This document shows, piece by piece, positions 51,225 to 60,453 of a DNA stretch of 64,000 bases. The stretch spans positions 1 through 64,000 of the forward strand of contig JAZUDI010000047.1 of NCBI GenBank assembly GCA_045639525.1. Direction: 5' to 3'. The DNA is from UBA1181 sp045639525. GTDB taxonomy: Bacteria; Bacteroidota; Bacteroidia; Bacteroidales; Paludibacteraceae. Position numbers and translations under genes: made by a program. The notes below the pieces were generated by a model that saw only the letters and a list, made by a program, of their open reading frames with translations, had not been told where the DNA came from and ran no database searches. How positions within the stretch are numbered: the first letter of the stretch is position 1; every line of letters begins with the position of its first letter.

Positions 51225-52967
51225 TTAATTGGTCACGAAACGAGGATTCATAAAGAATACGTCACCTTTTATATCGTCAAAGGATAATTTCGCGTCTCCG
51301 AATATATAGACGATAATCGTCCGTTTGCCCTTTACCTCAACGGCAAGTTCCTGCCAAGACTCCTTTCTACCCAAGTCGTAGAGCGACTCCGTAGGTCGAA
51401 CGGAACCGTCCGGCATATCCTCCTCAGCGATGATTTTCACGGTGGATGCGTCACATTCCCCACTTACCATACAATCAATCTTGAAGGTATCCACCGAATT
51501 TATCGGCATTTCACAAAAGGCAATCGGGAAATAACTTTTACACCTTCCCTCATGCATGAATGATTGGACATCACGGTGCATCACATGAAAGAGATCTTCG
51601 CCGGAAAATAGATCACGCCTCACAATCTTCTTTATAGGGCGAAGCATCCTATCGACCGAAGCCGTGTAGGCGAAACCAGCCAAAAGCACGAGCATCAAAA
51701 TCAGCAGAGGAACAAAAAAGCCCTTTCCATCCCTACTTTCACGATTTTCATCATCATCTCGATGCGACAACAACCAAACGAAAAACGCAAAGGTGACACA
51801 GCCATTGTAACGGTCCAATACCGATTCCGTCAAAAAGACGAAAACGAATATCAAGGAGAAAGGGAGGACGAAAAGTCGTCTATCGCAAGAGCTACTCCAT
51901 GGAATCGCGACCAGCAAGGCAACCAGGAGCAACAATCCGAAAACACCTGTTTGAAGCCAATGGTTCAAATATTCGTTGTGAGGGCCATATTGTTGCGCGG
52001 CGCCCTCCAAGAAATCAGCCGACAAATACTTCTCCACCAACTTGCCTGTCACATTATTCAGACCATGGCCCGCCAAAGGCTTTTCGCATCCCAACTCATA
52101 GGCGGCAGGCCAAATTTGGGCCCGGGGATCGCGCTTCAAAGATTCGATGAATTCGCCACTTTTCACCATATCCTTGGTGCGGGAAGGCAACACGGCGAAG
52201 GCAGAACCCAATAAGAGAAGAGCCCCAAGCAAAGGCAACACCACCCGCCTATTCCCGCGCATTAACCAGAAGAGGGCAAAGCCCATCCAGAGCAAAACAG
52301 CCGCCAACGTGATGATGCGGGAGTTGTTCAACAAGAGGAAGATCAGCGAGAAGAGCAAATAGAATACGACCACCAAGACCCAACGCTTCGTCACTCGTTC
52401 TTTGCCAGCCAAATAAAAAATCGCGGCATAAGAGAGCAAGATATTGATACCCGAATAGGTACGGTGGACGATTAAGTTGCACACCTCCGTGAAATATCGG
52501 AGGAGGTGGCGATGCAGTTCAATATCCTCACCGATCCAATATTTACAGACTACCACAAAAAAGGAATAGGCGATGAAAACCATATTGCCCAAGATAAAAA
52601 AGCGAAGCATCGCCGAGAAATCGACCGACTCGTCGTCCAACAATGCGAACAGGGGAAGAATCAAGAGAGAGAGTTTCGGGCCGAAGGCACGTTGGAAAAC
52701 CAGCCGAGACTCGTCCGCCCAAAGGGCACTCAACACCCCAAAAAAGAACAAAACAACAAGCAATAAGCATGGGAAGTAACGTCGCTCCTTAGGTGCGGAG
52801 AAAAGAGGTTTATGTGCGATGGAATCGTCTATTTTCCTTCCCAAGAAGAGGAAACCCCATAGGGTGAAGACCCAAACGGAGAGATTGTTCGGGAAGGCGA
52901 TGGAGAAGGCGAAAAAATAGCTCATCCACCCATACAACTTGTCAATATATTTCCGGACCGCGATCAT
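51225..52967 (-). CDS. O-antigen ligase / Wzy_C-type membrane protein
   Basis: A 580-residue protein with about ten helices over residues 1-430. The periplasmic motif GPHNEYLNHWLQTGVFG (about 325-341) is the Wzy_C/WaaL family signature. A soluble C-terminal beta-rich domain (about 450-580, SFMHEGRCKSYFPIAF, CMVSGECDAS) extends beyond the usual family length of about 400. It joins a finished glycan to its acceptor, or polymerises it. The extra domain is unusual and could bind carbohydrate. Confidence 0.8.
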   Translation of the reverse strand: MIAVRKYIDKLYGWMSYFFAFSIAFPNNLSVWVFTLWGFLFLGRKIDDSIAHKPLFSAPKERRYFPCLLLVVLFFFGVLSALWADESRLVFQRAFGPKLSLLILPLFALLDDESVDFSAMLRFFILGNMVFIAYSFFVVVCKYWIGEDIELHRHLLRYFTEVCNLIVHRTYSGINILLSYAAIFYLAGKERVTKRWVLVVVFYLLFSLIFLLLNNSRIITLAAVLLWMGFALFWLMRGNRRVVLPLLGALLLLGSAFAVLPSRTKDMVKSGEFIESLKRDPRAQIWPAAYELGCEKPLAGHGLNNVTGKLVEKYLSADFLEGAAQQYGPHNEYLNHWLQTGVFGLLLLVALLVAIPWSSSCDRRLFVLPFSLIFVFVFLTESVLDRYNGCVTFAFFVWLLSHRDDDENRESRDGKGFFVPLLILMLVLLAGFAYTASVDRMLRPIKKIVRRDLFSGEDLFHVMHRDVQSFMHEGRCKSYFPIAFCEMPINSVDTFKIDCMVSGECDASTVKIIAEEDMPDGSVRPTESLYDLGRKESWQELAVEVKGKRTIIVYIFGDAKLSFDDIKGDVFFMNPRFVTN

Positions 52968-52990
52968 CTGCTTTTACACATACCATCTAT

Positions 52991-54262
52991 TTAACTCAAT
53001 CTTTCCTCTTTTCGTATGCAATACCACACAATAAATCCCGAAATAAGGATTTCCAACGCCTCCGCCACAATCCAAGCGTAGGCGGCACCCCTTCCGCCAA
53101 ATTGCGGAATCCACCAGAAATTCAAGGCGACGCAAGCCACCCCGACCGTCAGTCCCACCCAAGGCGCATAATGTTGGAATCCCAAGCCATACAAACCTTG
53201 TACCGTAAACATACTGGCGATGATCACCAAGGCAGGTATAACGGACATCACCCTTAAAAGCGGGATGGAATCGATGAATTTATCTCCCAAAAGGATCTCC
53301 ACCATCCAAGGCGCAAGCAGATAGGTAAGCAGAGAGACCACCACCGCAAAGAGGAAGACAACTCCGATCATCTGTTTGTAAAAGCGCCAACCAGAGGTAA
53401 AAGACTCCGCCATCTTTTGGCTGATTGAGGGGAATATAGCCATGTGGATAGGCATACTGGAAACCATCATGATCGCACTGATGATCTTATAGGCGCCCGA
53501 ATAGATGCCCACCTCATAGTTCTCGCTGAAAAGGCCTAAAATCGTCAAATTGGCCAAAGTGTAAAGGGTGGCGAAGAGGGAATTCAGAAAGACAGGGAAG
53601 CCCAACCTGAACTGCTCGTCGCGAGCCGGCTTCATCGCATCAAGGTCGGGATGTTGGATCTCTCCCACCCGAATCGCATAGAGAAAGGCGACGATTCCCA
53701 TCAAAAGATAGGCCACAGAGGGCATCGCGGCATAAATAAGGTAATCTTCCGGTGCGGAGACCAAGAGGACCGGAATACCCAATCCCAATACCTTGATGAA
53801 GAAATTCAGCAACGCGATCGTGCCCATACGTTCCATTCCCTGGAAAAACCATGTAGGGAAAAGGAGATAACCCAAGTTGATGGTAAATAGGGAGAAATAG
53901 AGCATGGGGTCCTGGCTCATCCTACCATAACAGGAGGTAAGGAGGCAGAACAGACAGAACGCGATAAACAAGAGAATGAGTTTAGCCGAAATGACCGACC
54001 AAAAGATAGAGGAGAGACGGGCTTTGTCGTCACGATGGATCGCTATCTGACGGGTGGCGGAATAATCGAAACCATAATTCACAAGAATAGTGAAATACTG
54101 GACAATTCCCTGCGCATAGGTCACATTACCAAAGGCTTCAACGCCTAACGCCCTCACAATAAACGGAATAACCAATATAGGCACCATGCAATTCACCCCC
54201 TGGAGTAGTCCCAAGGAGAGAAAGTTGGAGAGAATCCTATGGTTAATTCCTAATTTATTCAT
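52991..54262 (-). CDS. wzx: Polysaccharide flippase (Wzx-like)
   Basis: I choose ATG 54262 (MNKLGINHRILSNFLS); the frame extends to 54337 across the promoter. Twelve to fourteen helices over 423 residues and the signatures LGLLQGVNCMVPILVIPFI (about 16-34), GVEAFGNVTYAQG (about 40-52) and SGAYKIISAIMMVSSMP are those of Wzx/MATE-like exporters of lipid-linked repeat units. It is the first gene of the five-gene leftward locus. A -7 element TATTTTTG (54276-54269) precedes it closely. Confidence 0.85.
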   Translation of the reverse strand: MNKLGINHRILSNFLSLGLLQGVNCMVPILVIPFIVRALGVEAFGNVTYAQGIVQYFTILVNYGFDYSATRQIAIHRDDKARLSSIFWSVISAKLILLFIAFCLFCLLTSCYGRMSQDPMLYFSLFTINLGYLLFPTWFFQGMERMGTIALLNFFIKVLGLGIPVLLVSAPEDYLIYAAMPSVAYLLMGIVAFLYAIRVGEIQHPDLDAMKPARDEQFRLGFPVFLNSLFATLYTLANLTILGLFSENYEVGIYSGAYKIISAIMMVSSMPIHMAIFPSISQKMAESFTSGWRFYKQMIGVVFLFAVVVSLLTYLLAPWMVEILLGDKFIDSIPLLRVMSVIPALVIIASMFTVQGLYGLGFQHYAPWVGLTVGVACVALNFWWIPQFGGRGAAYAWIVAEALEILISGFIVWYCIRKEERLS

Positions 54263-54329
54263 AACACACAAAAATACAAAAAAAGGCAGACAATCCACAC
54301 GCTCCTCTCCCAACGATAACACCCACCAA

Positions 54330-54361
54330 TTTGGCAAGGGGGAAGAATATACTTATATTTG
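54330..54361 (+). promoter_or_regulatory. Promoter of the TonB-dependent receptor
   Basis: TTTG (54330-54333), 20 bp, TATATTTG (54354-54361); consensus Bacteroidetes promoter about 50 bp before the start. Confidence 0.75.
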
Positions 54362-54412
54362 CGATAAATTCACATTCGCTTTCAAAAGGATAATATGCTG
54401 TCTTATAAATTT

Positions 54413-56620
54413 ATGAAGCCGTTTATCAATCGATGGACCATCTTTTCGCTACTTTTTGGAACGGGACTCGTCGTCTTCGCCCAAAGCGCACATATCCAAG
54501 GCACTGTCGTGGATGAGGAGGGGCTACCTCTACCCGGTGCGGATGTATATTGGATGGAGGGAAAGAGCGGAACAATTACCGATGAAAAGGGGAATTTCGA
54601 CCTTGAACCAGAAGGGAACCTCCGAAAGATCGTAGTCAGCTTCATCGGTTACCAAAACGATACGGTGACCGCCACACCCAACACGCATGTGAAGGTGAAA
54701 CTATCGGCGGCGCTCGAATTGGATGAGGTGAAAGTCTCCGCCAAGAAGACGCTCTATGTGCTCAACTCTCGCGTAGATGTGGTACAGACGCAAAAGATGA
54801 ATGAAGGAGAGCTGCGACGTGCCGCTTGCTGTAACCTTGGAGAGAGTTTCGTGAACAACCCATCCGTCGACGTATCCTACTCCGATGCGGCGACGGGCGC
54901 TAAACAGATCCGTCTGCTCGGACTCTCCGGCAGCTATGTGCAGATGCTGACCGAGAAGGTCCCCAATTTCAGAGGACTGGCCTCTCCCTTTGGCCTCAAT
55001 TTCATTCCTGGCCCCTGGATGGAGAGCATCCAAGTTTCAAAGGGTATCGCCTCCGTGGCGGATGGTTTCGAAGCCCTGACGGGGCAGATCAACGTAGAGT
55101 ATAAAAAGCCGATTTCATCGGACCAATTATCCGTCAATCTATTCGGTAGCAGCGCACGCAGATTGGAGGGGAACATAGACGCCGCCTTCAAAATAAACGA
55201 TACACTCTCCACCATGCTCTTCGCCCACTACGAGAACGACACGAAGGAGCACGACATGGGAGGCGACGGTTTTTTGGACCAACCCAAGGTGCAGCAGGTA
55301 AACCTCTTCAACCGTTGGTACTACCGCACAGACAAACTCATTTCGCAAGTGGGCGCCAAATACATCTACGAAGATCGAAAGTCGGGAGAGACAAAGCAGT
55401 ATCGTGAAAAAACAGAGAACCCCTATGAAATCGGCATCACCACCCATCGAGGCGAACTATTCACCAAGAATGGCATTATGTACGATGACAAAGGGAACAG
55501 CTCCCTGGGCATCATCGTGGCGGGATCGTACCACGACCAAAAGGCCTCCTACGGCAGGGCAAAATACGATGCCAGCCAAGGGAACCTCTACGCCAACATC
55601 ATCTACGAGACAGAACTTCATCCCGCCCACGCCGTAAAAGGTGGTGCCAGCTTCAACGGCGATTGGTTTCACGAATCCATCGATAAAACCGAGGCAGACG
55701 CCAACGAATTCATTCCCGGCATCTTCGCCGAATATACCTTTAAATGGCAGCAGAAATTTGTGGCGATGGTTGGTGTCAGAGGGGATTATCATCCGACGGA
55801 AAAGTTCTTCGTCACACCTCGTCTCCACCTCAAGTATGATCCCTGCGAATGGGTATATTTCCGCGGTTCCATCGGGAAAGGATCCCGTACGACACGCGTC
55901 TTGGGAGAGAATAGTTACCTAATGGCCAGCAGTCGCAAGATCCTCATCGATGAGCAACTGAAAAGAGAGTCGGCTTGGAACTACGGCATCAGCGCCAACG
56001 CCTTTATCCCGACGGGTAAAAAACGGAAGATTTCGGTCATCACCGAGTGGTATTATACCCATTTCACCCACCAAGTAATCGCCGATTTGGATAGCGACCC
56101 GCACCAAGTACACTTCACCAACCTGGATGGACGCTCCTATTCCAGCACCTTCCAAGCGGAGGTAAATTACGAATTTTTCCGCGGTTTCACCGTGACTGCC
56201 GCCCACCGCATCACCGACGTGAAGCAGACCATCAACGGAAGATTAAGGGAGAAACCGCTCACCAGCAGGTTCAAGACCCTCCTGACGGTGATGTACCAGA
56301 CGCCGCTCAAAAAGTGGCAATTCGATGTCACCGGACAACTCAACGGCGGCGGCAGAATGCCGGATCCAGACCCCGATCAACCACTTTGGGAGAGAAGATA
56401 CAAACCCTTCCCACTCCTAAGCGGACAAGTGACGCGGAGATTCAAACACTGGTCGGTCTATGCCGGTGCGGAGAACATCCTCAATTTCACACAAGAACAC
56501 CCTATCATCGACGCGGAGAATCCGTGGGGCGAGCATTTCGACGCCTCCATGGTGTGGGGACCCGTCCACGGCCGGAAATTCTATGCGGGACTTCGATGGA
56601 GCCTTCCACAAAAAGATTGA
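54413..56620 (+). CDS. TonB-dependent receptor with carboxypeptidase-regulatory-like domain
   Basis: I choose ATG 54413 (MKPFINRWT) since the hydrophobic signal (IFSLLFGTGLVVFAQ) starts there; the frame begins at 54395. A CarboxypepD-like domain (IQGTVVDEEGLPLPGADVY, about 29-100) is followed by a plug (about 130-240) and a 22-strand barrel to a C-terminus ending LRWSLPQKD. It brings a ligand across the outer membrane using TonB energy. A heavy-metal-associated protein is encoded just downstream, so a metal or metallophore is the best guess. No SusD partner is nearby, so it is not a starch-type system. Confidence 0.85.
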   Translation: MKPFINRWTIFSLLFGTGLVVFAQSAHIQGTVVDEEGLPLPGADVYWMEGKSGTITDEKGNFDLEPEGNLRKIVVSFIGYQNDTVTATPNTHVKVKLSAALELDEVKVSAKKTLYVLNSRVDVVQTQKMNEGELRRAACCNLGESFVNNPSVDVSYSDAATGAKQIRLLGLSGSYVQMLTEKVPNFRGLASPFGLNFIPGPWMESIQVSKGIASVADGFEALTGQINVEYKKPISSDQLSVNLFGSSARRLEGNIDAAFKINDTLSTMLFAHYENDTKEHDMGGDGFLDQPKVQQVNLFNRWYYRTDKLISQVGAKYIYEDRKSGETKQYREKTENPYEIGITTHRGELFTKNGIMYDDKGNSSLGIIVAGSYHDQKASYGRAKYDASQGNLYANIIYETELHPAHAVKGGASFNGDWFHESIDKTEADANEFIPGIFAEYTFKWQQKFVAMVGVRGDYHPTEKFFVTPRLHLKYDPCEWVYFRGSIGKGSRTTRVLGENSYLMASSRKILIDEQLKRESAWNYGISANAFIPTGKKRKISVITEWYYTHFTHQVIADLDSDPHQVHFTNLDGRSYSSTFQAEVNYEFFRGFTVTAAHRITDVKQTINGRLREKPLTSRFKTLLTVMYQTPLKKWQFDVTGQLNGGGRMPDPDPDQPLWERRYKPFPLLSGQVTRRFKHWSVYAGAENILNFTQEHPIIDAENPWGEHFDASMVWGPVHGRKFYAGLRWSLPQKD

Positions 56621-56703
56621 CTCCGAATCTTGCGAAACAGATAGTTTTTTTATATCTTGCCATCAGATTAACAATTATACAAACGATTAAAACTCAACGA
56701 CAT

Positions 56704-57009
56704 ATGAAAAATTTATTTCGTACCATCGCCGTTTCAGCGCTACTTTTGAGCGCCGTTAACGTCTTTGCAGGCAAAAATGATAAAGAGAGCGTGACCTTCA
56801 ACGTCGCGATGAAGTGCCACAAGTGCCAGGCTAAAATCGAGAACAACATAGCCTATGAGAAGGGCGTTACCGACCTATCCGTCAGCCTTGAGGAGAAGAA
56901 GGTGACCGTCACCTACAAGAAGAAATCCACCGACGTGGAGAAACTCAAAGAGGCTTTCAAGAAGTTAGGCTACGAGGTAACTGTGGTAGAGGAAGAGAAG
57001 AAGGAATAA
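56704..57009 (+). CDS. Exported heavy-metal-associated (HMA) protein
   Basis: The start at 56704 (MKNLFRTIAVSA) fits a signal peptide ending at AVNVFAG; the open frame upstream is a shadow of the receptor gene. The mature part is one HMA domain with MKCHKCQAKI (about 33-42), giving the CxxC copper- or zinc-binding pair, followed by a lysine/glutamate-rich helix and GYEVTVVEEEK. It probably binds a soft metal in the periplasm and hands it on from the receptor. Confidence 0.85.
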   Translation: MKNLFRTIAVSALLLSAVNVFAGKNDKESVTFNVAMKCHKCQAKIENNIAYEKGVTDLSVSLEEKKVTVTYKKKSTDVEKLKEAFKKLGYEVTVVEEEKKE

Positions 57010-57053
57010 ATTGAGCTGACAGAGTATTAATCATAGCGTTTGCCGCTATTTAC

Positions 57054-57383
57054 ATGAAAAAAGAAATGCCGAATAATTTTGCAACCACACAAAGCGACGA
57101 TTTATACATAGCTGTTTCTTCTGTTTTGAAGAATGCAAGACAGACAGCATATCGCGCTGTAAATTTCACAATGGTGACATCTTACTGGGAAATTGGTCGC
57201 TTGATAACTGAAGATGAATTGAAGTGGGAACGTGCCGAATATGGCAAGCAGGTTCTGAAAAAACTATCGCAAAGACTTTCTGATGAATTTGGAAAAGGAT
57301 TTGACGAAAGCAATCTGAGGTATATGAGATTGTTTTTCAAGGCATTCCCAATTTGTGACACACTGCGTCACGAATTTAACTAA
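57054..57383 (+). pseudogene. DUF1016 N-terminal fragment (YhcG/PDDEXK-type)
   Basis: Residues 15-110 match the start of DUF1016 proteins: YWEIGRLITEDE (about 45-56), YGKQVLKKLSQRLSDEFGKG (about 63-82) and ESNLRYMRLFFKAFP. Complete members have about 350 residues with a C-terminal PD-(D/E)xK nuclease; this one stops after 109 residues with HEFN. It is therefore a truncated remnant, AT-rich against its neighbours, and an insertion has probably removed the rest. Confidence 0.75.
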
Positions 57384-57425
57384 CAAGCGTTTGCTTATTA
57401 TTCGGATAGCCCAAATTCCACCACC

Positions 57426-57980
57426 TCACTCATACCTTGCCCGCTCACCGCCGACCAATTTAGCTCTGCAATAAGCAGCCACCACATGTGCCGCACCGAT
57501 TTGGTTGGGCTTGGGATGAACCGGAACCGCCACATCTTTGAGATGCATACCGATCAGCGTGTCGCCGATGTCCAATCCGGCGGAAGCCTTGATATGCTCC
57601 ACCACAACTGGGGCAGAAAAAGAGTGATACGCCGCCGTAGCGAACGATCCGCCGCCATGCAACCAAGGCACGACCGAAACAGCCTCGTACCCATACTTTT
57701 CGGCGCAAGCCTCCTCGATCACCAGCGATCGGTTGAGGTGCTCACAACATTGACAAGCCAAGAAGACACCTCGCTCGGAAAGAATCTCGTTTGCAGTCTG
57801 GAAGATCGTTTTTCCAATCTCCTCACTGGAATTTTTGCCAATGACGCCTCCCGCCACCTCACTGGAAGAGCAACCAATCACAAATATCGAGCCTCTCTTC
57901 ATCGGATGTTCATCCAAAAGCGACGTGATGATCCGACGGGTCTGCTCCGCTATATTTTTCAATTCACTATTTAACTCCAT
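57426..57980 (-). CDS. YwlG/TIGR01440-family protein
   Basis: I choose ATG 57980 (MELNSELKNI). The 184-residue protein carries GCSSSEVAGGVIGKNSSEEIG-type sequence in two pieces (SSSEVAGGVIGKNSSEEI, about 38-55), ACQCCEHLNRSLV (about 76-88) and HIKASAGLDIGDTLIGMHL, all hallmarks of the UPF0340/YwlG family. Function is unknown. It has its own promoter (58006-58036). Confidence 0.85.
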   Translation of the reverse strand: MELNSELKNIAEQTRRIITSLLDEHPMKRGSIFVIGCSSSEVAGGVIGKNSSEEIGKTIFQTANEILSERGVFLACQCCEHLNRSLVIEEACAEKYGYEAVSVVPWLHGGGSFATAAYHSFSAPVVVEHIKASAGLDIGDTLIGMHLKDVAVPVHPKPNQIGAAHVVAAYCRAKLVGGERARYE

Positions 57981-58005
57981 AACTATCATTTTCAAAATGC
58001 AAAGG

Positions 58006-58036
58006 CAAAGATAGTGTGAATTTCAAGAATTAACAA
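58006..58036 (-). promoter_or_regulatory. Promoter of the YwlG-type gene
   Basis: TTG (58036-58034), about 20 bp, TATCTTTG (58013-58006) on the minus strand, 26 bp before the ATG. Confidence 0.6.
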
Positions 58037-58040
58037 TGCG

Positions 58041-58302
58041 AAAAACGGGCGACCCGCTTCTCAGCAAGCCGCCCGAACATGAATGCAAACAAAACACAGA
58101 ATTCTACCTGTTTGAATATAATGGTAAATACATGACTCATTTAAAGAACAAACAAAACAGGCGCGATTTTCTCTTCGTTAAGGTCTCTACCATAGTTTGT
58201 AAGCGTGTATTAATCTAATGTTATTATTATAGGGTATCTTCATTATCAACCTTTTACTATTAACCTTTATTCTTATCATTTTTATTCATTTCTTGTGTTA
58301 TT
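58041..58302 (-). ncRNA. Candidate small RNA between YwlG and the DEAD helicase
   Basis: A minus-strand promoter, TTTG (58340-58337), 20 bp, TTACTTTG (58316-58309), would start RNA near 58302. A rho-independent terminator follows at 58046-58075 with a T5 tail (58045-58041). The stretch between holds no convincing coding gene; the longest short frame is about 30 residues (MIRIKVNSKRLIM...). A transcript of about 260 bases is predicted. This is inferred from promoter and terminator only. Confidence 0.35.
58046..58075 (-). terminator. Terminator on the minus strand upstream of the YwlG promoter
   Basis: CGGGCG/CGCCCG with an ACCC bulge and an inner GCTT/AAGC stem, followed on the minus strand by TTTTT (58045-58041). 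It ends a transcript coming from 58076-58450. Confidence 0.65.
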
Positions 58303-58308
58303 ATGACG

Positions 58309-58340
58309 CAAAGTAAATAGTTATTTTCGAAACCACCAAA
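58309..58340 (-). promoter_or_regulatory. Candidate promoter of the small RNA
   Basis: TTTG (58340-58337), 20 bp, TTACTTTG (58316-58309). The -7 box has one mismatch. Confidence 0.4.
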
Positions 58341-58449
58341 TATTTTGTGTATTTTTTACATTTTTATTTTAAAAAAGCAATGACGCAAGAGAAAAACTGC
58401 ACTATGTATTAGGACAAAAACATTATTTAACCCCTATAAATCAACGATT

Positions 58450-58481
58450 TTTGGGCAGTCCAATCTTTTTTCGTACCTTTG
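58450..58481 (+). promoter_or_regulatory. Promoter of the DEAD-box helicase
   Basis: TTTG (58450-58453), 20 bp, TACCTTTG (58474-58481), giving a leader of about 60 bases. The leader holds a hairpin GGAGGA/TCCTCC at 58497-58515. Confidence 0.7.
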
Positions 58482-58550
58482 CGAATATTTTCAGAAGGAG
58501 GATCGATTTTCCTCCATAAATCGCCGCATGAGAGCGGACACAATTATTTT

Positions 58551-60434
58551 ATGGCAACATTTAGAGAATTAGGATTAAGCGAAGAGATCCTACGCGGAAT
58601 CGAAGAGTTGGGCTTTGTAGAGCCAATGCCGATTCAAGAAAAGGTAACACCTTATCTTCTAGGGGAAGGAACAGAGGATTTAGTCGCATTAGCCCAAACA
58701 GGAACAGGAAAGACAGCAGGTTTTGGTCTGCCTCTCCTTATGCTGACAAACAGCAATGTAAACAAGATCCAAGCATTGGTACTATCTCCGACCCGCGAGC
58801 TTTGCATCCAAATTTCGAACGACTTGAAGAAATTCGCAAAATACATCAATGGGTTAAAAGTCGTACCTGTTTACGGTGGTGAAAGCATCGTCACACAATT
58901 CAAACAATTGGACGTACCACCTCAGATTTTGGTGGCTACACCAGGTCGTTTGATTGACCTCATCGAAAGAAAGAAGGTGGATTTATCCAACATCAAACAT
59001 CTCGTACTCGACGAGGCGGATGAGATGTTGAACATGGGTTTCCAGGAGGACATCGAAAGAATCCTCCAAGAGACTCCAGAGGAGCGACGCACCCTTCTCT
59101 TCTCGGCAACCATGCCGAAGGAGATCGCGAACATCGCTAAGAAGTATATGAAAAATAGCGTGGAGATCGCTATCGGTAGAAAAAATTCAGGAAACGAGAA
59201 TGTAGAGCACATCTACTATATGGTGCACGCAAAGGATCGTTACAACTGTTTGAAGCGCGTCGTGGACATCAATCCGGACATCTACTCCATCATCTTCTGC
59301 CGCACCCGTCAGGAGACCAAAGAGATCGCCGACAAATTGATGCAAGACGGCTACAACGCCGACGCTTTGCACGGAGACCTCTCCCAAGCGCAACGTGACA
59401 CCGTGATGCAACGTTTCCGTATCAAGAACCTCCAAATCTTGGTGGCTACCGACGTGGCTGCCCGAGGATTGGACGTAAGCAACTTGACGCACGTCATCAA
59501 CTACAACCTCCCAGACGATATCGAGAGTTACACCCACCGAAGCGGTCGTACCGGCCGTGCGGGCAAGAAGGGTATCTCCATCGCCATCGTCCACACCAAG
59601 GAGAAACATAAGATCAGAGAGATCGAGAAGACCATCAACCGTACCTTCGTACAGGGCAAGGTGCCTACCGGATTGGAGGTATGCCAAAGCCAACTCTTCT
59701 CACTGGTCGGAAAGATCCAAAACGCCGGAGAGAACATCGACAAGAAGCAAATCGCGCCATACTTGCCTATGATCATGGATCAGTTGAAGGATCTCACCCG
59801 CGAGGATCTGATCATCAACTTTGTCTCCCAGGAGTTCAACCGCTTCTTGGAATACTACAAGGACGCGGAGGATTTGAACTTGCCGGAGAAGGGCGAAAGA
59901 GGCGGCAGAGAGCGTGGTGACAGAGGTGACCGCGGCGATAGAAGATCCCGCAAACGAGGCGGTGATTTGATGCGTTTGAAAATCAACATGGGCCAACGTG
60001 ACGGATTCACGCCAAAGCGCGTTTTAGGCCTTATCAACGACACCACCAACAGCAAGGACATCGATGTCCACGACATTGAAATCACCCCAAGATACACCTT
60101 CTTCGACGTGGATAGAAGCGTCGTGAAGGATATGATGACCGCCTTCGAGCGTAGAAAGAGCGAGGGAATCGAGTTGTTGGAGGTACTGAAAGACCGCAAG
60201 AACAAGCGCGAGCGCGAGGAACTCAGACGGGGAGGTGAGGATCGACGCGGCCGTGAAGGCGGATTCAGAGGCAGAGAGGGCAGAGGAAACGGAGGAAACG
60301 GCTTCTGGGAAGGCGCTGCCGGTGCCAAGAAGAAGGAGCGCTCTTTCGAAAAGGGAAGAGACCGCGGCGAGAGACGCGACGAGGACCAAAAGAGTTTCAG
60401 AAGAAACAAGGATAGTTTCAGAAGGAAAAGATAA
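58551..60434 (+). CDS. DEAD-box RNA helicase with DbpA-type RNA-binding domain
   Basis: Start at ATG 58551 (MATFRELGLS), not the upstream 58479 which lies in the leader. Motifs: AQTGTGKT (I), PTRELCIQ (Ia), DEAD (about 156-159), SAT (III), HRSGRTGRAGKKG (VI). After the helicase core come an RGG-type stretch (about 455-480, RGGRERGDRGDRGD), a DbpA-like RNA-binding domain (about 485-560, MRLKINMGQRDGFTPKRVL) and a long arginine/glycine-rich tail. It unwinds structured RNA, probably in ribosome assembly at low temperature. yigZ follows 19 bp later. Confidence 0.9.
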   Translation: MATFRELGLSEEILRGIEELGFVEPMPIQEKVTPYLLGEGTEDLVALAQTGTGKTAGFGLPLLMLTNSNVNKIQALVLSPTRELCIQISNDLKKFAKYINGLKVVPVYGGESIVTQFKQLDVPPQILVATPGRLIDLIERKKVDLSNIKHLVLDEADEMLNMGFQEDIERILQETPEERRTLLFSATMPKEIANIAKKYMKNSVEIAIGRKNSGNENVEHIYYMVHAKDRYNCLKRVVDINPDIYSIIFCRTRQETKEIADKLMQDGYNADALHGDLSQAQRDTVMQRFRIKNLQILVATDVAARGLDVSNLTHVINYNLPDDIESYTHRSGRTGRAGKKGISIAIVHTKEKHKIREIEKTINRTFVQGKVPTGLEVCQSQLFSLVGKIQNAGENIDKKQIAPYLPMIMDQLKDLTREDLIINFVSQEFNRFLEYYKDAEDLNLPEKGERGGRERGDRGDRGDRRSRKRGGDLMRLKINMGQRDGFTPKRVLGLINDTTNSKDIDVHDIEITPRYTFFDVDRSVVKDMMTAFERRKSEGIELLEVLKDRKNKREREELRRGGEDRRGREGGFRGREGRGNGGNGFWEGAAGAKKKERSFEKGRDRGERRDEDQKSFRRNKDSFRRKR

Positions 60435-60453
60435 ACTCCAAACGGCGTAAGGA

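Noticed and set aside
58046..58075. Attenuator in the leader of the YwlG-type gene
   Set aside because: The gene has its own promoter (58006-58036) downstream of the hairpin, so the hairpin is not in its leader.
58036..58218. A 60-codon plus-strand open frame upstream of the helicase
   Set aside because: It crosses a terminator hairpin and lacks a promoter; the opposite strand has the RNA signals.
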